Origin: Curtobacterium sp. MCLR17_032
GTDB lineage: Bacteria; Actinomycetota; Actinomycetes; Actinomycetales; Microbacteriaceae
Length of the DNA stretch: 64,000 nt
Direction of reading: 5' to 3'
Assembly (NCBI RefSeq): GCF_003234795.2
Contig: NZ_CP126268.1
Location: 372,001 to 436,000, forward strand
In this document: positions 7,899 through 16,085 of the stretch, piece after piece
How positions within the stretch are numbered: the first letter of the stretch is position 1
Layout of the letters: the number at the start of each line of letters is the position of its first letter
Program-made: the position numbers and the translations under genes
The notes under the pieces: model-generated
What the model saw: only the letters and a program-made list of their open reading frames with translations
Told to the model about the DNA's origin: nothing
Database searches by the model: none

Positions 7899-9035
7899 AT
7901 GTTGTTCCGCGCCGCGGCTCCTGCGACGACCCCCGTCCAGCTCCTCGATCCCGAGGGCCGGTTCGTGGAGACCGACGAGAACGCCGAACTCGCCGCCGTC
8001 GCCCGGGCCCTCCCTGATGAGACCCTGCTCGCCATGCACCGCCAGATGGTGCTCACCCGACGCTTCGACCACGCTGCCGGCAACCTGCAGCGCACCGGTC
8101 AGCTCGGGCTCTGGGCGCCGAGCCACGGGCAAGAGGCGGCGCAGGTCGGTTCCGCCTTCGCGCTCCGCCCCCAGGACCACCTCTTCCCGTCGTACCGCGA
8201 GCACGCCGTCGTGATGCAGCGCGGGGTGGAGCCGATGGAGATCATCTCGCTCTTCCGCGGTCAGGCCCACGGCAACTGGGACCCGGACGCCCGCGGCAAC
8301 ACGCACATCTACACGCTCGTCATCGGCGCCCAGACCCTGCACGCCACCGGCTACGCGATGGGCCAGGCGCTCGACGGCGTCGTCGGCACCGGCGACCCGG
8401 ACGTCGACGCGTGCTCGATCGTCTACTTCGGTGACGGTGCCACCAGCCAGGGCGACGTGAACGAGGCGTACGTGTTCGCCGCGTCGCACTCGGCCCCGGT
8501 CGTCTTCTTCCTGCAGAACAACCACTGGGCGATCTCGGTGCCGGTGTCGGTGCAGTCCCCGACCCCGCTCGTCGACCGCCCGCGCGGCTTCGGCATCCCG
8601 AGCATCAAGGTCGACGGCAACGACGTGCTGGCCTCGTACGCGGCGAGCCTCGTCGCGACCGACCACGCCCGCAGCGGTCAGGGCCCGGCGTTCGTCGAGG
8701 CCGAGACCTACCGCATCGGCGCGCACACCAGCTCGGACGACCCGACCCGCTACCGCGGCGACGACGAGCTCGCCGGCTGGGTCGCCCGCGACCCGATCAC
8801 CCGGTCCGAGACGTACCTCCGCAGCAAGGGCGTCACCGACGCCCAGTTCGCCGAGTTCGACGCCGAGGGCGAGCAGATCGCCGCCGACATCCGCACACGC
8901 ACGAGCGCCCTCCAGGACCCGCCGATGGAGGCGATGTTCGACAACGTGTACCGCGAGCCGCACCCGCGCATCGACGAGCAGCGCGCATGGCTCCGGGACT
9001 ACGAGGCCGGCCAGGACGCAGGAGCCCACGCATGA
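7899..9035 (+). CDS. Thiamine-dependent 2-oxo-acid dehydrogenase E1, alpha subunit
   Basis: Alpha chain of the E1 decarboxylase of a pyruvate- or branched-chain-oxo-acid-type complex, cytosolic, forming an alpha2beta2 tetramer with the next gene product. In 378 residues it shows the early MHRQMVLTRRFDHAAGNLQRTGQ helix, SHGQEAAQVG, and the thiamine-diphosphate/Mg motif GDGATSQGDVNEA ending in NN (residues ~183-212). The phosphorylation-loop region YRIGAHTSSDDPTRYR follows. Two-chain E1 with an E2 carrying a single lipoyl domain is the BCKDH/Gram-positive PDH type, and the substrate cannot be fixed from sequence. The C-terminus overlaps the beta-subunit start (ATGA). No E3 gene is present nearby. 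Confidence 0.9.
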   Translation: MLFRAAAPATTPVQLLDPEGRFVETDENAELAAVARALPDETLLAMHRQMVLTRRFDHAAGNLQRTGQLGLWAPSHGQEAAQVGSAFALRPQDHLFPSYREHAVVMQRGVEPMEIISLFRGQAHGNWDPDARGNTHIYTLVIGAQTLHATGYAMGQALDGVVGTGDPDVDACSIVYFGDGATSQGDVNEAYVFAASHSAPVVFFLQNNHWAISVPVSVQSPTPLVDRPRGFGIPSIKVDGNDVLASYAASLVATDHARSGQGPAFVEAETYRIGAHTSSDDPTRYRGDDELAGWVARDPITRSETYLRSKGVTDAQFAEFDAEGEQIAADIRTRTSALQDPPMEAMFDNVYREPHPRIDEQRAWLRDYEAGQDAGAHA

Positions 9036-10081
9036 GCACCACCGAGCAGCTCTTCGACTACACGCTGCGTTCGCACCCCGGTGCGGGCGAGGTCCCCGAG
9101 GACCCGACCCCGACCCTCCCGATGGCGAAGGCGCTGAACGCCGGCCTGGCGAAGGCGATGGAGTCCGACGACAAGGTCCTGCTGATGGGCGAGGACATCG
9201 GCCGTCTCGGCGGCGTCTTCCGCATCACCGAGGGCCTGCAGGACCGCTTCGGCGCCGACCGCGTCCGGGACACCCCGCTCGCCGAGTCCGGCATCGTCGG
9301 CACCGCGATCGGCCTGGCGCTCCGGGGCTACCGACCGGTCATCGAGATCCAGTTCGACGGCTTCGTCTGGCCCGCGTTCAACCAGATCACCTCGCAGCTG
9401 GCGAAGATGGCGAACCGGCTGCCGAGGCACATGTCGCTGCCGATCGTCATCCGCATCCCCTACGGCGGGCACATCGGCGCGATCGAGCACCACCAGGAGA
9501 GCCCGGAGACGTACTTCGCGCACACCCCCGGTCTCCGCGTGGTCAGCCCGAGCACGCCCAACGACGCCTACTGGATGATCCAGGAGGCGATCGCGTCGAA
9601 GGACCCTGTCGTCTTCTTCGAGCCGAAGTCGCGCTACTGGCCGAAGGGCCAGGTCGACCTGGTCGACGGGCACGTCCCGATGCACACCACCCGTGTCGCC
9701 CGCACCGGCACCGAGGTCACCCTCGTCGGTCACGGTGCGATGGTCGCGACGCTCATGCAGGCGACCGACATCGCCGAGGCCGAGGGCACGAGCTGCGAGG
9801 TCGTCGACCTCCGCTCGATCTCGCCGATCGACTGGGAGCCGCTGCTCGCCTCGGTGCGCAAGACCGGCCGCCTGGTCATCGCGCAGGAGGACTCGGGCTT
9901 CATCAGCGTCGGCAGTGAGATCGCCGCGACCGTCGCCGAGCGGGCGTTCTACACGCTGCAGGCGCCGCCGCTGCGGGTCTCCGGGTTCGACATCCCGTTC
10001 CCGCAGTCGAAGCTCGAGCACTTCCACCTGCCCGACGCCGACCGCGTCCTCGAGGCCGTCGACCGCGCCCTCGCCTACTGA
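9032..10081 (+). CDS. Thiamine-dependent 2-oxo-acid dehydrogenase E1, beta subunit
   Basis: Beta chain (349 residues) completing the E1 heterotetramer. Family landmarks are [34 protein letters not shown], the [22 protein letters not shown] stretch, the [13 protein letters not shown] loop and the C-terminal transketolase domain with [10 protein letters not shown]. The start is ATG 9032, overlapping the alpha-subunit stop by 4 nt; the longer frame beginning at 8987 lies wholly in the alpha-subunit coding sequence. A 44-nt gap with GAAGGAG separates it from the E2 gene. Confidence 0.9.
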   Translation: MSTTEQLFDYTLRSHPGAGEVPEDPTPTLPMAKALNAGLAKAMESDDKVLLMGEDIGRLGGVFRITEGLQDRFGADRVRDTPLAESGIVGTAIGLALRGYRPVIEIQFDGFVWPAFNQITSQLAKMANRLPRHMSLPIVIRIPYGGHIGAIEHHQESPETYFAHTPGLRVVSPSTPNDAYWMIQEAIASKDPVVFFEPKSRYWPKGQVDLVDGHVPMHTTRVARTGTEVTLVGHGAMVATLMQATDIAEAEGTSCEVVDLRSISPIDWEPLLASVRKTGRLVIAQEDSGFISVGSEIAATVAERAFYTLQAPPLRVSGFDIPFPQSKLEHFHLPDADRVLEAVDRALAY

Positions 10082-10125
10082 CCCGCACCACTCCCGTACG
10101 ACCGAACCCTGCTGAAGGAGCCGAC

Positions 10126-11715
10126 GTGGCCGTCGCCGAATTCCCCCTGCCCGACGTGGGGGAGGGCCTGACCGAGGCCGAGATCGTCCAGTGGCGCGTC
10201 GCCCCCGGTGACGAGATCGCCGTGGACCAGGTGCTCGTCGAGATCGAGACCGCGAAGTCGCTCGTCGAGCTGCCGTCGCCGTTCGCCGGCACCGTCACCG
10301 GTCTGCTCGTGGCCGAGGGGGACACCGTCGAGGTCGGCAGCCCGATCATCCGCGTCGAGTCCGACTCGGCCGCCGCGGGCCAGTCGGGAGGCACGGCTCC
10401 CGTCGCCGACGCCGCTCCCGTCGCGCAGGCCCCGGCTCCGGCCGTCCAGGCCCCGGCAGCGCCGGCCCCGACTCCCGCAGCGTCGGCCCCGGCAGCGCAG
10501 GCACCCGCGCCGGCTGCCGCCGCCCCGGCACCGGTCGCCGCTCCGGCACCGGCTGCTCCGGCACCCGCCGCCGCGGCACCCGCCCCGGCCCAGGTCGCGG
10601 TGGACGCCGGTGTCGTCGGCGCCGACGAGGGCTCCGGTGCCGTGCTCGTCGGCTACGGCTCCGCCACCTCCGCGCCCTCCCGCCGGAAGCCGGGCGCCCG
10701 CCGGGCCGCCGCCGCCGCTGCCGAGGCGAGCCGCGCCTCCAGTCGTGAGGTCGACCTGTCCTTCGAGACCGACGAGGGCGAGGCGACCACCGCCGACGCC
10801 GTCGCCGCGCAGGGACGTCGTCCGGCGCGCCCGTCGATGCCGAGTGCCTCGGCGCTGCAGGTGATGGCCAAGCCGCCGATCCGGAAGCTCGCGAAGGACC
10901 TGGACGTCGACCTGACCACCGTCGTGCCGACCGGCCTGGCCGGCGAGGTCACGCGTGACGACGTCATCCGGCACGCCCAGCAGGCCAGCGTCTTCCGCAA
11001 CATCGAGACCCCGGAGTGGGGCGACGTCCGCCAGGAGACCATCCCGGTCAAGGGCGTCCGCAAGGCCATCGCGACCGCCATGACCACGTCGGCGTTCACC
11101 GCGCCGCACGTGTCGCTCTTCGTGGACGTCGACGCGACGCGCACGATGGAGTTCGTCAAGCGCCTCAAGGAGTCGCCGACGTTCGCCGGGGTCAAGGTCA
11201 GCCCGCTCCTCATCATGGCGAAGGCCGTGATCTGGGCCGTTCGCCGGAACCGCTCGGTGAACTCGTCGTGGACCGACCGCGAGATCATCGTCCACCACTT
11301 CGTGAACCTGGGCATCGCGGCGGCGACCCCGCGCGGTCTGATCGTGCCGAACATCAAGGACGCACAGGACATGTCGCTGCTCGAGCTGGCGAAGGCCCTC
11401 GAGGAGATGACCATCACCGCCCGCGACGGCAAGACGAGCCCCGCGCAGATGGCCGACGGCACCATCACCGTCACGAACATCGGTGTCTTCGGCATGGACA
11501 CCGGCACGCCGATCCTCAACCCCGGCCAGGTCGCCATCGTCGCCATGGGCACGATCAAGCCGAAGCCGTGGGTCGTCGACGGCGACGTGCGCTCGCGCAT
11601 GGTGACCACCATCGGCGCCTCGTTCGACCACCGGGTCGTCGACGGCGACGTCGCCTCGCGCTTCGTGCACGACGTCGCCTCGGTCATCGAGGAGCCGGCG
11701 CTCCTGCTCGACTGA
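10126..11715 (+). CDS. Dihydrolipoyl acyltransferase (E2) of the oxo-acid dehydrogenase complex
   Basis: Core E2 subunit that takes the acyl group from E1 via lipoate and passes it to CoA. Domain order in 529 residues: one lipoyl domain (1-80; lipoyl-Lys in the [11 protein letters not shown] turn), a long Ala/Pro-rich hinge (~85-165), a peripheral-subunit-binding domain (~245-285; [28 protein letters not shown]) and the catalytic domain with [15 protein letters not shown] at the end (His/Asp catalytic pair). GTG 10126 has GAAGGAG 5 nt upstream. The single lipoyl domain fits a branched-chain or generic complex. The complex must borrow its E3 from elsewhere in the genome. Confidence 0.93.
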   Translation: MAVAEFPLPDVGEGLTEAEIVQWRVAPGDEIAVDQVLVEIETAKSLVELPSPFAGTVTGLLVAEGDTVEVGSPIIRVESDSAAAGQSGGTAPVADAAPVAQAPAPAVQAPAAPAPTPAASAPAAQAPAPAAAAPAPVAAPAPAAPAPAAAAPAPAQVAVDAGVVGADEGSGAVLVGYGSATSAPSRRKPGARRAAAAAAEASRASSREVDLSFETDEGEATTADAVAAQGRRPARPSMPSASALQVMAKPPIRKLAKDLDVDLTTVVPTGLAGEVTRDDVIRHAQQASVFRNIETPEWGDVRQETIPVKGVRKAIATAMTTSAFTAPHVSLFVDVDATRTMEFVKRLKESPTFAGVKVSPLLIMAKAVIWAVRRNRSVNSSWTDREIIVHHFVNLGIAAATPRGLIVPNIKDAQDMSLLELAKALEEMTITARDGKTSPAQMADGTITVTNIGVFGMDTGTPILNPGQVAIVAMGTIKPKPWVVDGDVRSRMVTTIGASFDHRVVDGDVASRFVHDVASVIEEPALLLD

Positions 11716-11834
11716 GCGGTTCGCGGTTCGCGGCGACCGGTCCCGGGTCCGGGTCCGGGTCCGCCAGGGTCCGGGTCGCGCGGTCTTGGTGTGCCGTTCA
11801 CGTCGATGTCGGCGGAGCGGAGGATGATCGAGTC

Positions 11835-12410
11835 ATGGTCCACCAGCTGCTCGTCCCGCAGCAGGAGATCCGGACGGGTCGCCTGGTGCTCGCGCCCGTG
11901 ACGCCCGCAGACATCGACGCGGTCCACGAGCTCTTCTCGGACGCCCGGACCTGGACGCACCTGCCGACCGGACGCCACACCTCGCGCGCCGAGACGCAGG
12001 ACCTGGTGCAGCGCAAGATCGGCGGCCGCGTGCGCCACGGACTCGGCTCGTGGACGATCCGAGCGGCGGACTCCGGCGTCTTCCTCGGCATCGGTGGCGT
12101 CGACCGCACCGCCGACGGCGTCTGGAACCTCGGGTACCGCCTGGCGCCGGAGCACCACGGGCACGGCTACGCGACCGAGGTCGCCCGGGCCGCGGTGGAC
12201 GCCGCCCACGCCCTGCTGCCGGACGTGCCGGTCACCGCGCGGGTGCTGACGAACAACCCGGCCTCGGCGCGCGTGCTCGCCCGGGTGGGCCTCACCCAGG
12301 TCTGGCAGGGACCGACCCGGACCACGGCGCCCGAGGGTGTCGAGTGCCAGGCGTGGAGCGACCGGACGCTGACCCCGGCGCAGCTGGACTGGCTCGTCGC
12401 CAACGCCTGA
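11835..12410 (+). CDS. GNAT-family N-acetyltransferase (RimJ/RimL type)
   Basis: A 191-residue acetyltransferase. It begins with the RimJ-like phrase IRTGRLVLAPVTPADIDAVHELF, has VWNLGYRLAPEHHGHGYATEVARAAVD (the acetyl-CoA pyrophosphate loop, of the R/Q-x-x-G-x-G/A kind, here HHGHGYA) and ends with ARVLTNNPASARVLARVGL, which is the usual helix and strand that follow. The substrate (protein N-terminus or small molecule) is not predictable. ATG 11835 has no Shine-Dalgarno; GATGAT lies 6 nt upstream, possibly a leaderless -10. The 120-bp gap after the E2 gene holds GGGTCC repeats at ~11744-11770. Confidence 0.82.
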   Translation: MVHQLLVPQQEIRTGRLVLAPVTPADIDAVHELFSDARTWTHLPTGRHTSRAETQDLVQRKIGGRVRHGLGSWTIRAADSGVFLGIGGVDRTADGVWNLGYRLAPEHHGHGYATEVARAAVDAAHALLPDVPVTARVLTNNPASARVLARVGLTQVWQGPTRTTAPEGVECQAWSDRTLTPAQLDWLVANA

Positions 12411-12445
12411 CCCGCCAGCTGTCGGGTGGCCGCCGCCCGCCCGCC

Positions 12446-12563
12446 GAGGTCGCACGAACGGCCGTCGGCCGCCTGTCGAGGTCGCACGAACGGCCGGGTG
12501 CCGTCCGACGAGCCGGCACTTCGCGCGACCTCGACGGACGCGAGCGGCCTGTCGTGCGACCTG
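12446..12563. repeat. Dispersed GAGGTCGCACGA repeat, locus A
   Basis: Two direct copies of GAGGTCGCACGAACGGCCG lie at 12446 and 12478, with an inverted variant TCGTGCGACCTG at 12552 and a weaker one around 12530. The same core occurs many times at 26.5-26.9 kb. It lies in the gap between the GNAT gene and the GntR promoter and has no coding potential that I can see. Confidence 0.75.
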
Positions 12564-12607
12564 GGCGAGGGGCCACCCGGCGTCCCTGCAGGTCTCCCGC
12601 CGGGCGG

Positions 12608-12665
12608 TTGCACGCGCGTGCCCGGCCGGTACTGTGGGTGAACTGGTCATGTCCGCACAGGACCA
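12608..12665 (+). promoter_or_regulatory. GntR gene promoter with operator-like element
   Basis: TTGCAC (12608-12613) and TACTGT (12630-12635) are spaced 16 nt apart. The element starting AACTGGTCATG (12641) and ending ACAGGACCA (12665) overlaps the expected start point. TGGTC and GACCA form its outer inverted repeat. A near copy lies at the PTS promoter (15973). HutC-subfamily GntR sites are typically TGGTC...GACCA. Autoregulation is inferred. Confidence 0.55.
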
Positions 12666-12688
12666 CCTGATCCACACGAGGAGTCCGC

Positions 12689-13465
12689 TTGCCGAGCCGC
12701 ATCACCGAGGGTGCTGAACCGAAGCACCAGCAGCTGCGGCGGATCCTGCTCGACCAGATCACCACCCGGCTGGCGCCGGGGGCCGCGATCCCCTCGGAGC
12801 GGCAGCTCATCGCCGAGTACGGCGTCTCGCGCATCACCGTGCGGGAGGCCCTGGGCCAGCTCGTGAACGAGGGTCACCTCGAGCGCGTCCGCGGCAAGGG
12901 CACCTTCGTCGCGAACCGTCCGATGCAGTCGACCCTGCACCTGGCCTCGTTCACCGAGGAGATGCGCGCGATGGGGCACGTGCCGACGACGGTCGTGCTC
13001 GTCCGGGAGGAACGCGTCCCGCCCGCCGCGACGGTCGCCGCCCTGCACCTCGGGGACGGCGAGACCGCACTGCACCTCAAGCGCCTGCGGATGGCTGACG
13101 GTGCCCCGGTGTCCGTCGACGACGCCTGGCTCGCCGCAGACGTGTTCCCCGGCATGCTCGACCACGACCTGTCCGGCTCGATGTACTCGATCGCCGACCA
13201 GGTCTACGGGCACCCGATCGACCGGGCGCAGCAGACCGTGGCCGCCAACCCGGCCACCGACGACGTCGCGACGCTGCTCGGCACGAAGACCGGGGCGCCG
13301 CTGCTCGAGTTCGACCGGGTGTCGTACTCGGGGACGCGCGCGGTCGAGCACGCCCGTAGCTGGTACCGCTCGGACCGCTACCGGGTGCAGATGGAGGTCA
13401 CGGCCTCCCCAACGGGTGCGGGACGCACGCCACGCGCAAACCTCCCCTCGCATTCCGCTCACTGA
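12689..13465 (+). CDS. GntR/HutC-family regulator, DasR/NagR-like
   Basis: A 258-residue sugar-phosphate-responsive regulator. The winged-helix domain (~10-75) contains IPSERQLIAEYGVSRITVREALGQLVNEGHLERVRGKGTFVA, the standard GntR signature. Residues ~85-240 form a UTRA effector domain (SFTEEMRAMGHVP, LKRLRMADGAPVSVDDAWL, VEHARSWYRSDRYRVQME). DasR/NagR regulators of this subfamily bind GlcN-6-P or GlcNAc-6-P and control GlcNAc uptake, which fits the split PTS 2.5 kb downstream and the shared operator. The start is TTG 12689 with AGGAG 6 nt upstream. The last ~20 residues (after RVQMEV) are poorly conserved in style and are encoded where GC content begins to fall, so the tail may have been altered by the adjacent insertion. 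Confidence 0.85.
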   Translation: MPSRITEGAEPKHQQLRRILLDQITTRLAPGAAIPSERQLIAEYGVSRITVREALGQLVNEGHLERVRGKGTFVANRPMQSTLHLASFTEEMRAMGHVPTTVVLVREERVPPAATVAALHLGDGETALHLKRLRMADGAPVSVDDAWLAADVFPGMLDHDLSGSMYSIADQVYGHPIDRAQQTVAANPATDDVATLLGTKTGAPLLEFDRVSYSGTRAVEHARSWYRSDRYRVQMEVTASPTGAGRTPRANLPSHSAH

Positions 13466-13560
13466 GTAACCAGCCGGACGTGGTGGCTGGCCCATATCTG
13501 GTCTTTCTCGACGTTGATTCAGCATCGAGGTTGCCATTGAAGACACACCGATTTGACCAG

Positions 13561-13590
13561 TTGACAGAGCGGGATCTAAGTCGCCATGAT
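13561..13590 (+). promoter_or_regulatory. Promoter of the low-GC secreted-protein gene
   Basis: A consensus TTGACA (13561-13566) and CATGAT (13585-13590) are separated by 18 nt, about 45 nt before the ATG. The -35 hexamer matches the housekeeping consensus perfectly, unlike most promoters in this window, so the insert seems to carry its own promoter. Confidence 0.5.
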
Positions 13591-13636
13591 CTTGGCAATG
13601 CCACGGACACGCCGTGCTGATTGAAAGGGGGCGCAC

Positions 13637-13981
13637 ATGGGTGTGCGCGAGATCATCATGAATTCGACGATGAGCAGGAATGCGGCATTCGTCGGGGCGA
13701 GTGCAGCGCTCATTGCAGGTGGGGTCTTCATCGGGCCGACTGCTAGCGCCTCTGCTGCTCCGAACGTCACAGCATCGGCATCGCTGGCGAAGGTGTGCTC
13801 ACTGGCACCTGATGCCCGAGCGGCCAACCACACCAAGCGGTGCGGGTACTCCCAGATTCACTACGGATACAAGTCGAACCGCGTTGTGGGGAAGAAGCGC
13901 TGCTACTACTTCCTTGCGACGGCCTGGAACCCGTGCTCGACCCCGGTCCAGTACAGCGCCCAAGCATGTAAGGCCATCTGA
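13637..13981 (+). CDS. Small secreted five-cysteine protein
   Basis: A 114-residue preprotein I do not recognise. Residues 1-40 form a Sec signal peptide: a short basic start, the hydrophobic run FVGASAALIAGGVFIG and an ASASA-AP cleavage site. The ~74-residue mature part is basic and aromatic (HYGYKS, RCYYFLATAW) with Cys at 54, 69, 89, 100 and 111, an odd number. AAAGGGGG lies 5 nt before ATG 13637. GC content is far below the surroundings and codon use is mixed, indicating recent acquisition. It is followed 4 nt later by a glycosyltransferase gene, so the two are probably co-transcribed. A glycosylated bacteriocin-like or surface peptide is one possibility; this is speculative. Confidence 0.65.
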   Translation: MGVREIIMNSTMSRNAAFVGASAALIAGGVFIGPTASASAAPNVTASASLAKVCSLAPDARAANHTKRCGYSQIHYGYKSNRVVGKKRCYYFLATAWNPCSTPVQYSAQACKAI

Positions 13982-13985
13982 GGTC

Positions 13986-15155
13986 ATGTCTACCAGCGAA
14001 GCGACGCACCTCGTCGGCGCTGTCCTCGCAGGAGAGCGTGGCGACGCTGACAGGTGCGTCGGTTCGTTGGTTCGATTCGGGATCAGAGTCGAAGTGTTCG
14101 ATACGACGGAGGATCAGCGGCACGCGCGTCTCACGCAAGCGGGTGTGACGGTCACTCCGTTGGCGTGGCTCGATTCCTTCGCGGATGCTCGGAATCGCGC
14201 TCTCGACGTCCTCCGCGCAACGGGGGATGCGAGTTCTGTGCTCTGGCTTGACACGGACGAACGTCTCGTGAAGCGGCCAGATGATCGCTTGTTGCGAAGC
14301 CTTCGCATCGGCGAAGCCGGCTCAGCTGTTTTCTGTCCCAGCATCCGCGATGCACGCCTCGAAGTGCAGGGCGTCGGACGCCTTCATTCCCTTCGTACTG
14401 CGACCAAATTCGTCGGGCTCGTCCACGAGTACCTGACCGACCGGGATGGCGGATGCCTGGTGTATCGTCCCTGCGAAGCGCTCATCGAGCACGACGGGTA
14501 CGATTCTTGGAGCCGAACAGAGCGCAACAAGCGACTGCTCGAACTGCAAGTCGTCACCGATAGTGAGAATCCGCGATGGTGGGCGTTCCTTGTCAGAGAT
14601 GCAGGATCGGTACTTCCGCCTCTCGAACTCACGCGGGCTATTCGTGCTTTTGCTGCGTTGTGCCCTTATTTCGACGTGATCGGTGGTATCACTCCGGCAG
14701 ATTACACTCGGATGACGGCGTGGCATGGCGCCTGGAACCTCGTGTGCAAGGGCGGAGCGGCAATGGTGGAACCAGCATTGCGACGCTTACGGGTTCGCGG
14801 AGATGACGATTTACTGTCCGAGATTCTGTACCTTCGGCTCGTTGCGAGCGTCATTTCCGGTTCAGGGGTTGCGGATCTCCTTGAAGAAGCCTTCGAGTGC
14901 AGGAGACGATCAATCGCACTGGGACGGGAGCAACCGTGGCTCGATGCAGGGATATCCGTCGGCCTCGAGAGCGAGGGGCGGAGGGGCGAGGCGAACGCGT
15001 ACCGAGCTGAAAGCCGGCCGTTCACCGATCCCTTCTGCGTTGATTCCGAGCTCAGGCCAGAGTTCCGGCCGGCTCAGCAGTCAGCCTTGGGTGGACCAGG
15101 CAAAGTTTCACGCCTTCGCGGTGCTACGCGATGGCGTTCCCCCGAACTACCGTGA
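13986..15155 (+). CDS. GT2-type glycosyltransferase, low-GC insert
   Basis: A 389-residue cytosolic protein. Its N-terminal ~110 residues look like a GT-A glycosyltransferase of family 2: a first strand HLVGAVLAGERGDADRCVGS, the ...WLDSFADARNRALD segment (61-74) that precedes the metal site in SunS/TPR-linked GT2 enzymes, and VLWLDTDERL with the metal-binding DTD at 89-91. The region from ~225 to 389 is helical and could be TPR-like. The sugar donor and acceptor are unknown. The start is ATG 13986 with GAGG just upstream and 4 nt after the secreted-protein stop; the frame open further upstream only overlaps that gene out of frame. GC content is clearly reduced throughout. In glycocin loci a GT2 of this kind modifies a co-encoded Cys-rich peptide, but no ABC transporter or oxidoreductase is present here. 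Confidence 0.65.
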   Translation: MSTSEATHLVGAVLAGERGDADRCVGSLVRFGIRVEVFDTTEDQRHARLTQAGVTVTPLAWLDSFADARNRALDVLRATGDASSVLWLDTDERLVKRPDDRLLRSLRIGEAGSAVFCPSIRDARLEVQGVGRLHSLRTATKFVGLVHEYLTDRDGGCLVYRPCEALIEHDGYDSWSRTERNKRLLELQVVTDSENPRWWAFLVRDAGSVLPPLELTRAIRAFAALCPYFDVIGGITPADYTRMTAWHGAWNLVCKGGAAMVEPALRRLRVRGDDDLLSEILYLRLVASVISGSGVADLLEEAFECRRRSIALGREQPWLDAGISVGLESEGRRGEANAYRAESRPFTDPFCVDSELRPEFRPAQQSALGGPGKVSRLRGATRWRSPELP

Positions 15156-15221
15156 TGTGTAGACGGCCGGCGAAGAGCCCTGTGCTCTCGTGTGCCGTTG
15201 CTCGCCGTTCAGTTCGGTCGT

Positions 15222-15674
15222 TCAGACCTCGAAGAGCGCGTCACCCTCGGCGACGGTGGTGCCGACGGTGTCCTGGGGGACCGAGTCCGGCGTCGAGCCG
15301 AGCACGACGACGGGGACGACGGGGGAGTACCCCGCCGCGGTGATGGCCGCCGGGGTGAAGCGCACGACCGGGTCACCCGCGGCGACGGTGTCGCCCTCCT
15401 TCGCCAGGAGCGTGAACCCCTCGCCCTTGAGCTTCACGGTGTCGATGCCGACGTGCACGAGGACGTCGGCGCCCGCGGCCCCCTGCAGGGCGAAGGCGTG
15501 CGGGTGCAGCTTGACGATGGTGCCGTCGACCGGGGCGACCGCGGTGACCTCACCGGTGGTGCCGGTCGGGTCGACGGCGACGCCCGCGCCGACGAGCTGC
15601 TCGGCGAACACCGGGTCCGGCACGTCGGAGAGCCCGACGACCGGCCCGGCGAACGGCGTGCGGACGACCGTCAC
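15222..15674 (-). CDS. PTS glucose-type EIIA component
   Basis: A 150-residue soluble phosphotransferase domain that passes phosphate from HPr to EIIB. The crr/EIIA-Glc fold is evident: TPFAGPVVGLSDVPDPVFAEQLVGAGVAVDP, DGTIVKLHPHAFAL and the active-site region ADVLVHVGIDTVKLKGEGF, where His in VHVG is the phosphorylation site (~residue 93). The start is GTG 15672-15674, overlapping the EIIB stop (GTGA). It forms a two-gene unit with EIIB, divergent from EIIC. That is the same split organisation seen for GlcNAc systems in streptomycetes. Confidence 0.9.
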   Translation of the reverse strand: MTVVRTPFAGPVVGLSDVPDPVFAEQLVGAGVAVDPTGTTGEVTAVAPVDGTIVKLHPHAFALQGAAGADVLVHVGIDTVKLKGEGFTLLAKEGDTVAAGDPVVRFTPAAITAAGYSPVVPVVVLGSTPDSVPQDTVGTTVAEGDALFEV

Positions 15675-15907
15675 AGTTCGTCCTGGATGTCCTGCGCCAG
15701 GTTGTCGGCTACGGGTCCGACGATGACCTGCCAGCCGGTGCCGCCACCGACGACGGCCTGGGCGCCGGCGGCCTTGAGGGCGTCCTTGTCGACGAGGTCG
15801 CCGTCCTCGACCTCGACGCGGAGGCGCGTGATGCAGCCCTCGACCTCGTCGATGTTGTCGGTTCCGCCGAGTGCGGCGATGATGTCGGCAGCCTTGATGT
15901 CAGCCAT
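15671..15907 (-). CDS. PTS glucose/GlcNAc-type EIIB component
   Basis: A 78-residue EIIB domain that carries phosphate to the sugar. It contains the phosphocysteine motif EGCITRLRVEVED, with Cys near residue 29, after IIAALGGTDNIDEV. A well-placed GAGGAGGAAACAG directly precedes ATG 15905-15907, so the ten extra residues of the longer frame are excluded. The separate small EIIB beside a separate EIIC resembles streptomycete NagF. Divergent transcription from EIIC means both promoters share the ~180-bp region with the operator-like element. Confidence 0.9.
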   Translation of the reverse strand: MADIKAADIIAALGGTDNIDEVEGCITRLRVEVEDGDLVDKDALKAAGAQAVVGGGTGWQVIVGPVADNLAQDIQDEL

Positions 15908-15940
15908 CTGTTTCCTCCTCGTTACGGGTTCGCTCACAGG

Positions 15941-15999
15941 TTGACATGCAGTCCACGGTCATCGACACTACGAACTGGTCATGACCGGACAGGACCGGA
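15941..15999 (+). promoter_or_regulatory. PTS EIIC promoter with operator-like element
   Basis: TTGACA (15941-15946) is followed after 17 nt by GACACT (15964-15969). At 15973 begins AACTGGTCATG, which continues through ACAGGACC and is nearly identical over about 24 bp to the element at the GntR gene (differences at three positions). TGGTCATGACC itself is close to a perfect HutC-type palindrome. The location over the expected start site suits repression. Confidence 0.6.
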
Positions 16000-16085
16000 C
16001 CTGGCGACACTGCCGAGGGTACCTGCGCCGTCCACGCGACTCAACTCACCCCGAACAGCTCCACCCGATGACGAGAGGAACTCCG

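Noticed and set aside
13470..15220. Integrase, transposase or flanking direct repeats for the low-GC insert
   Set aside because: I found none at either border, so the mechanism of acquisition stays unknown.
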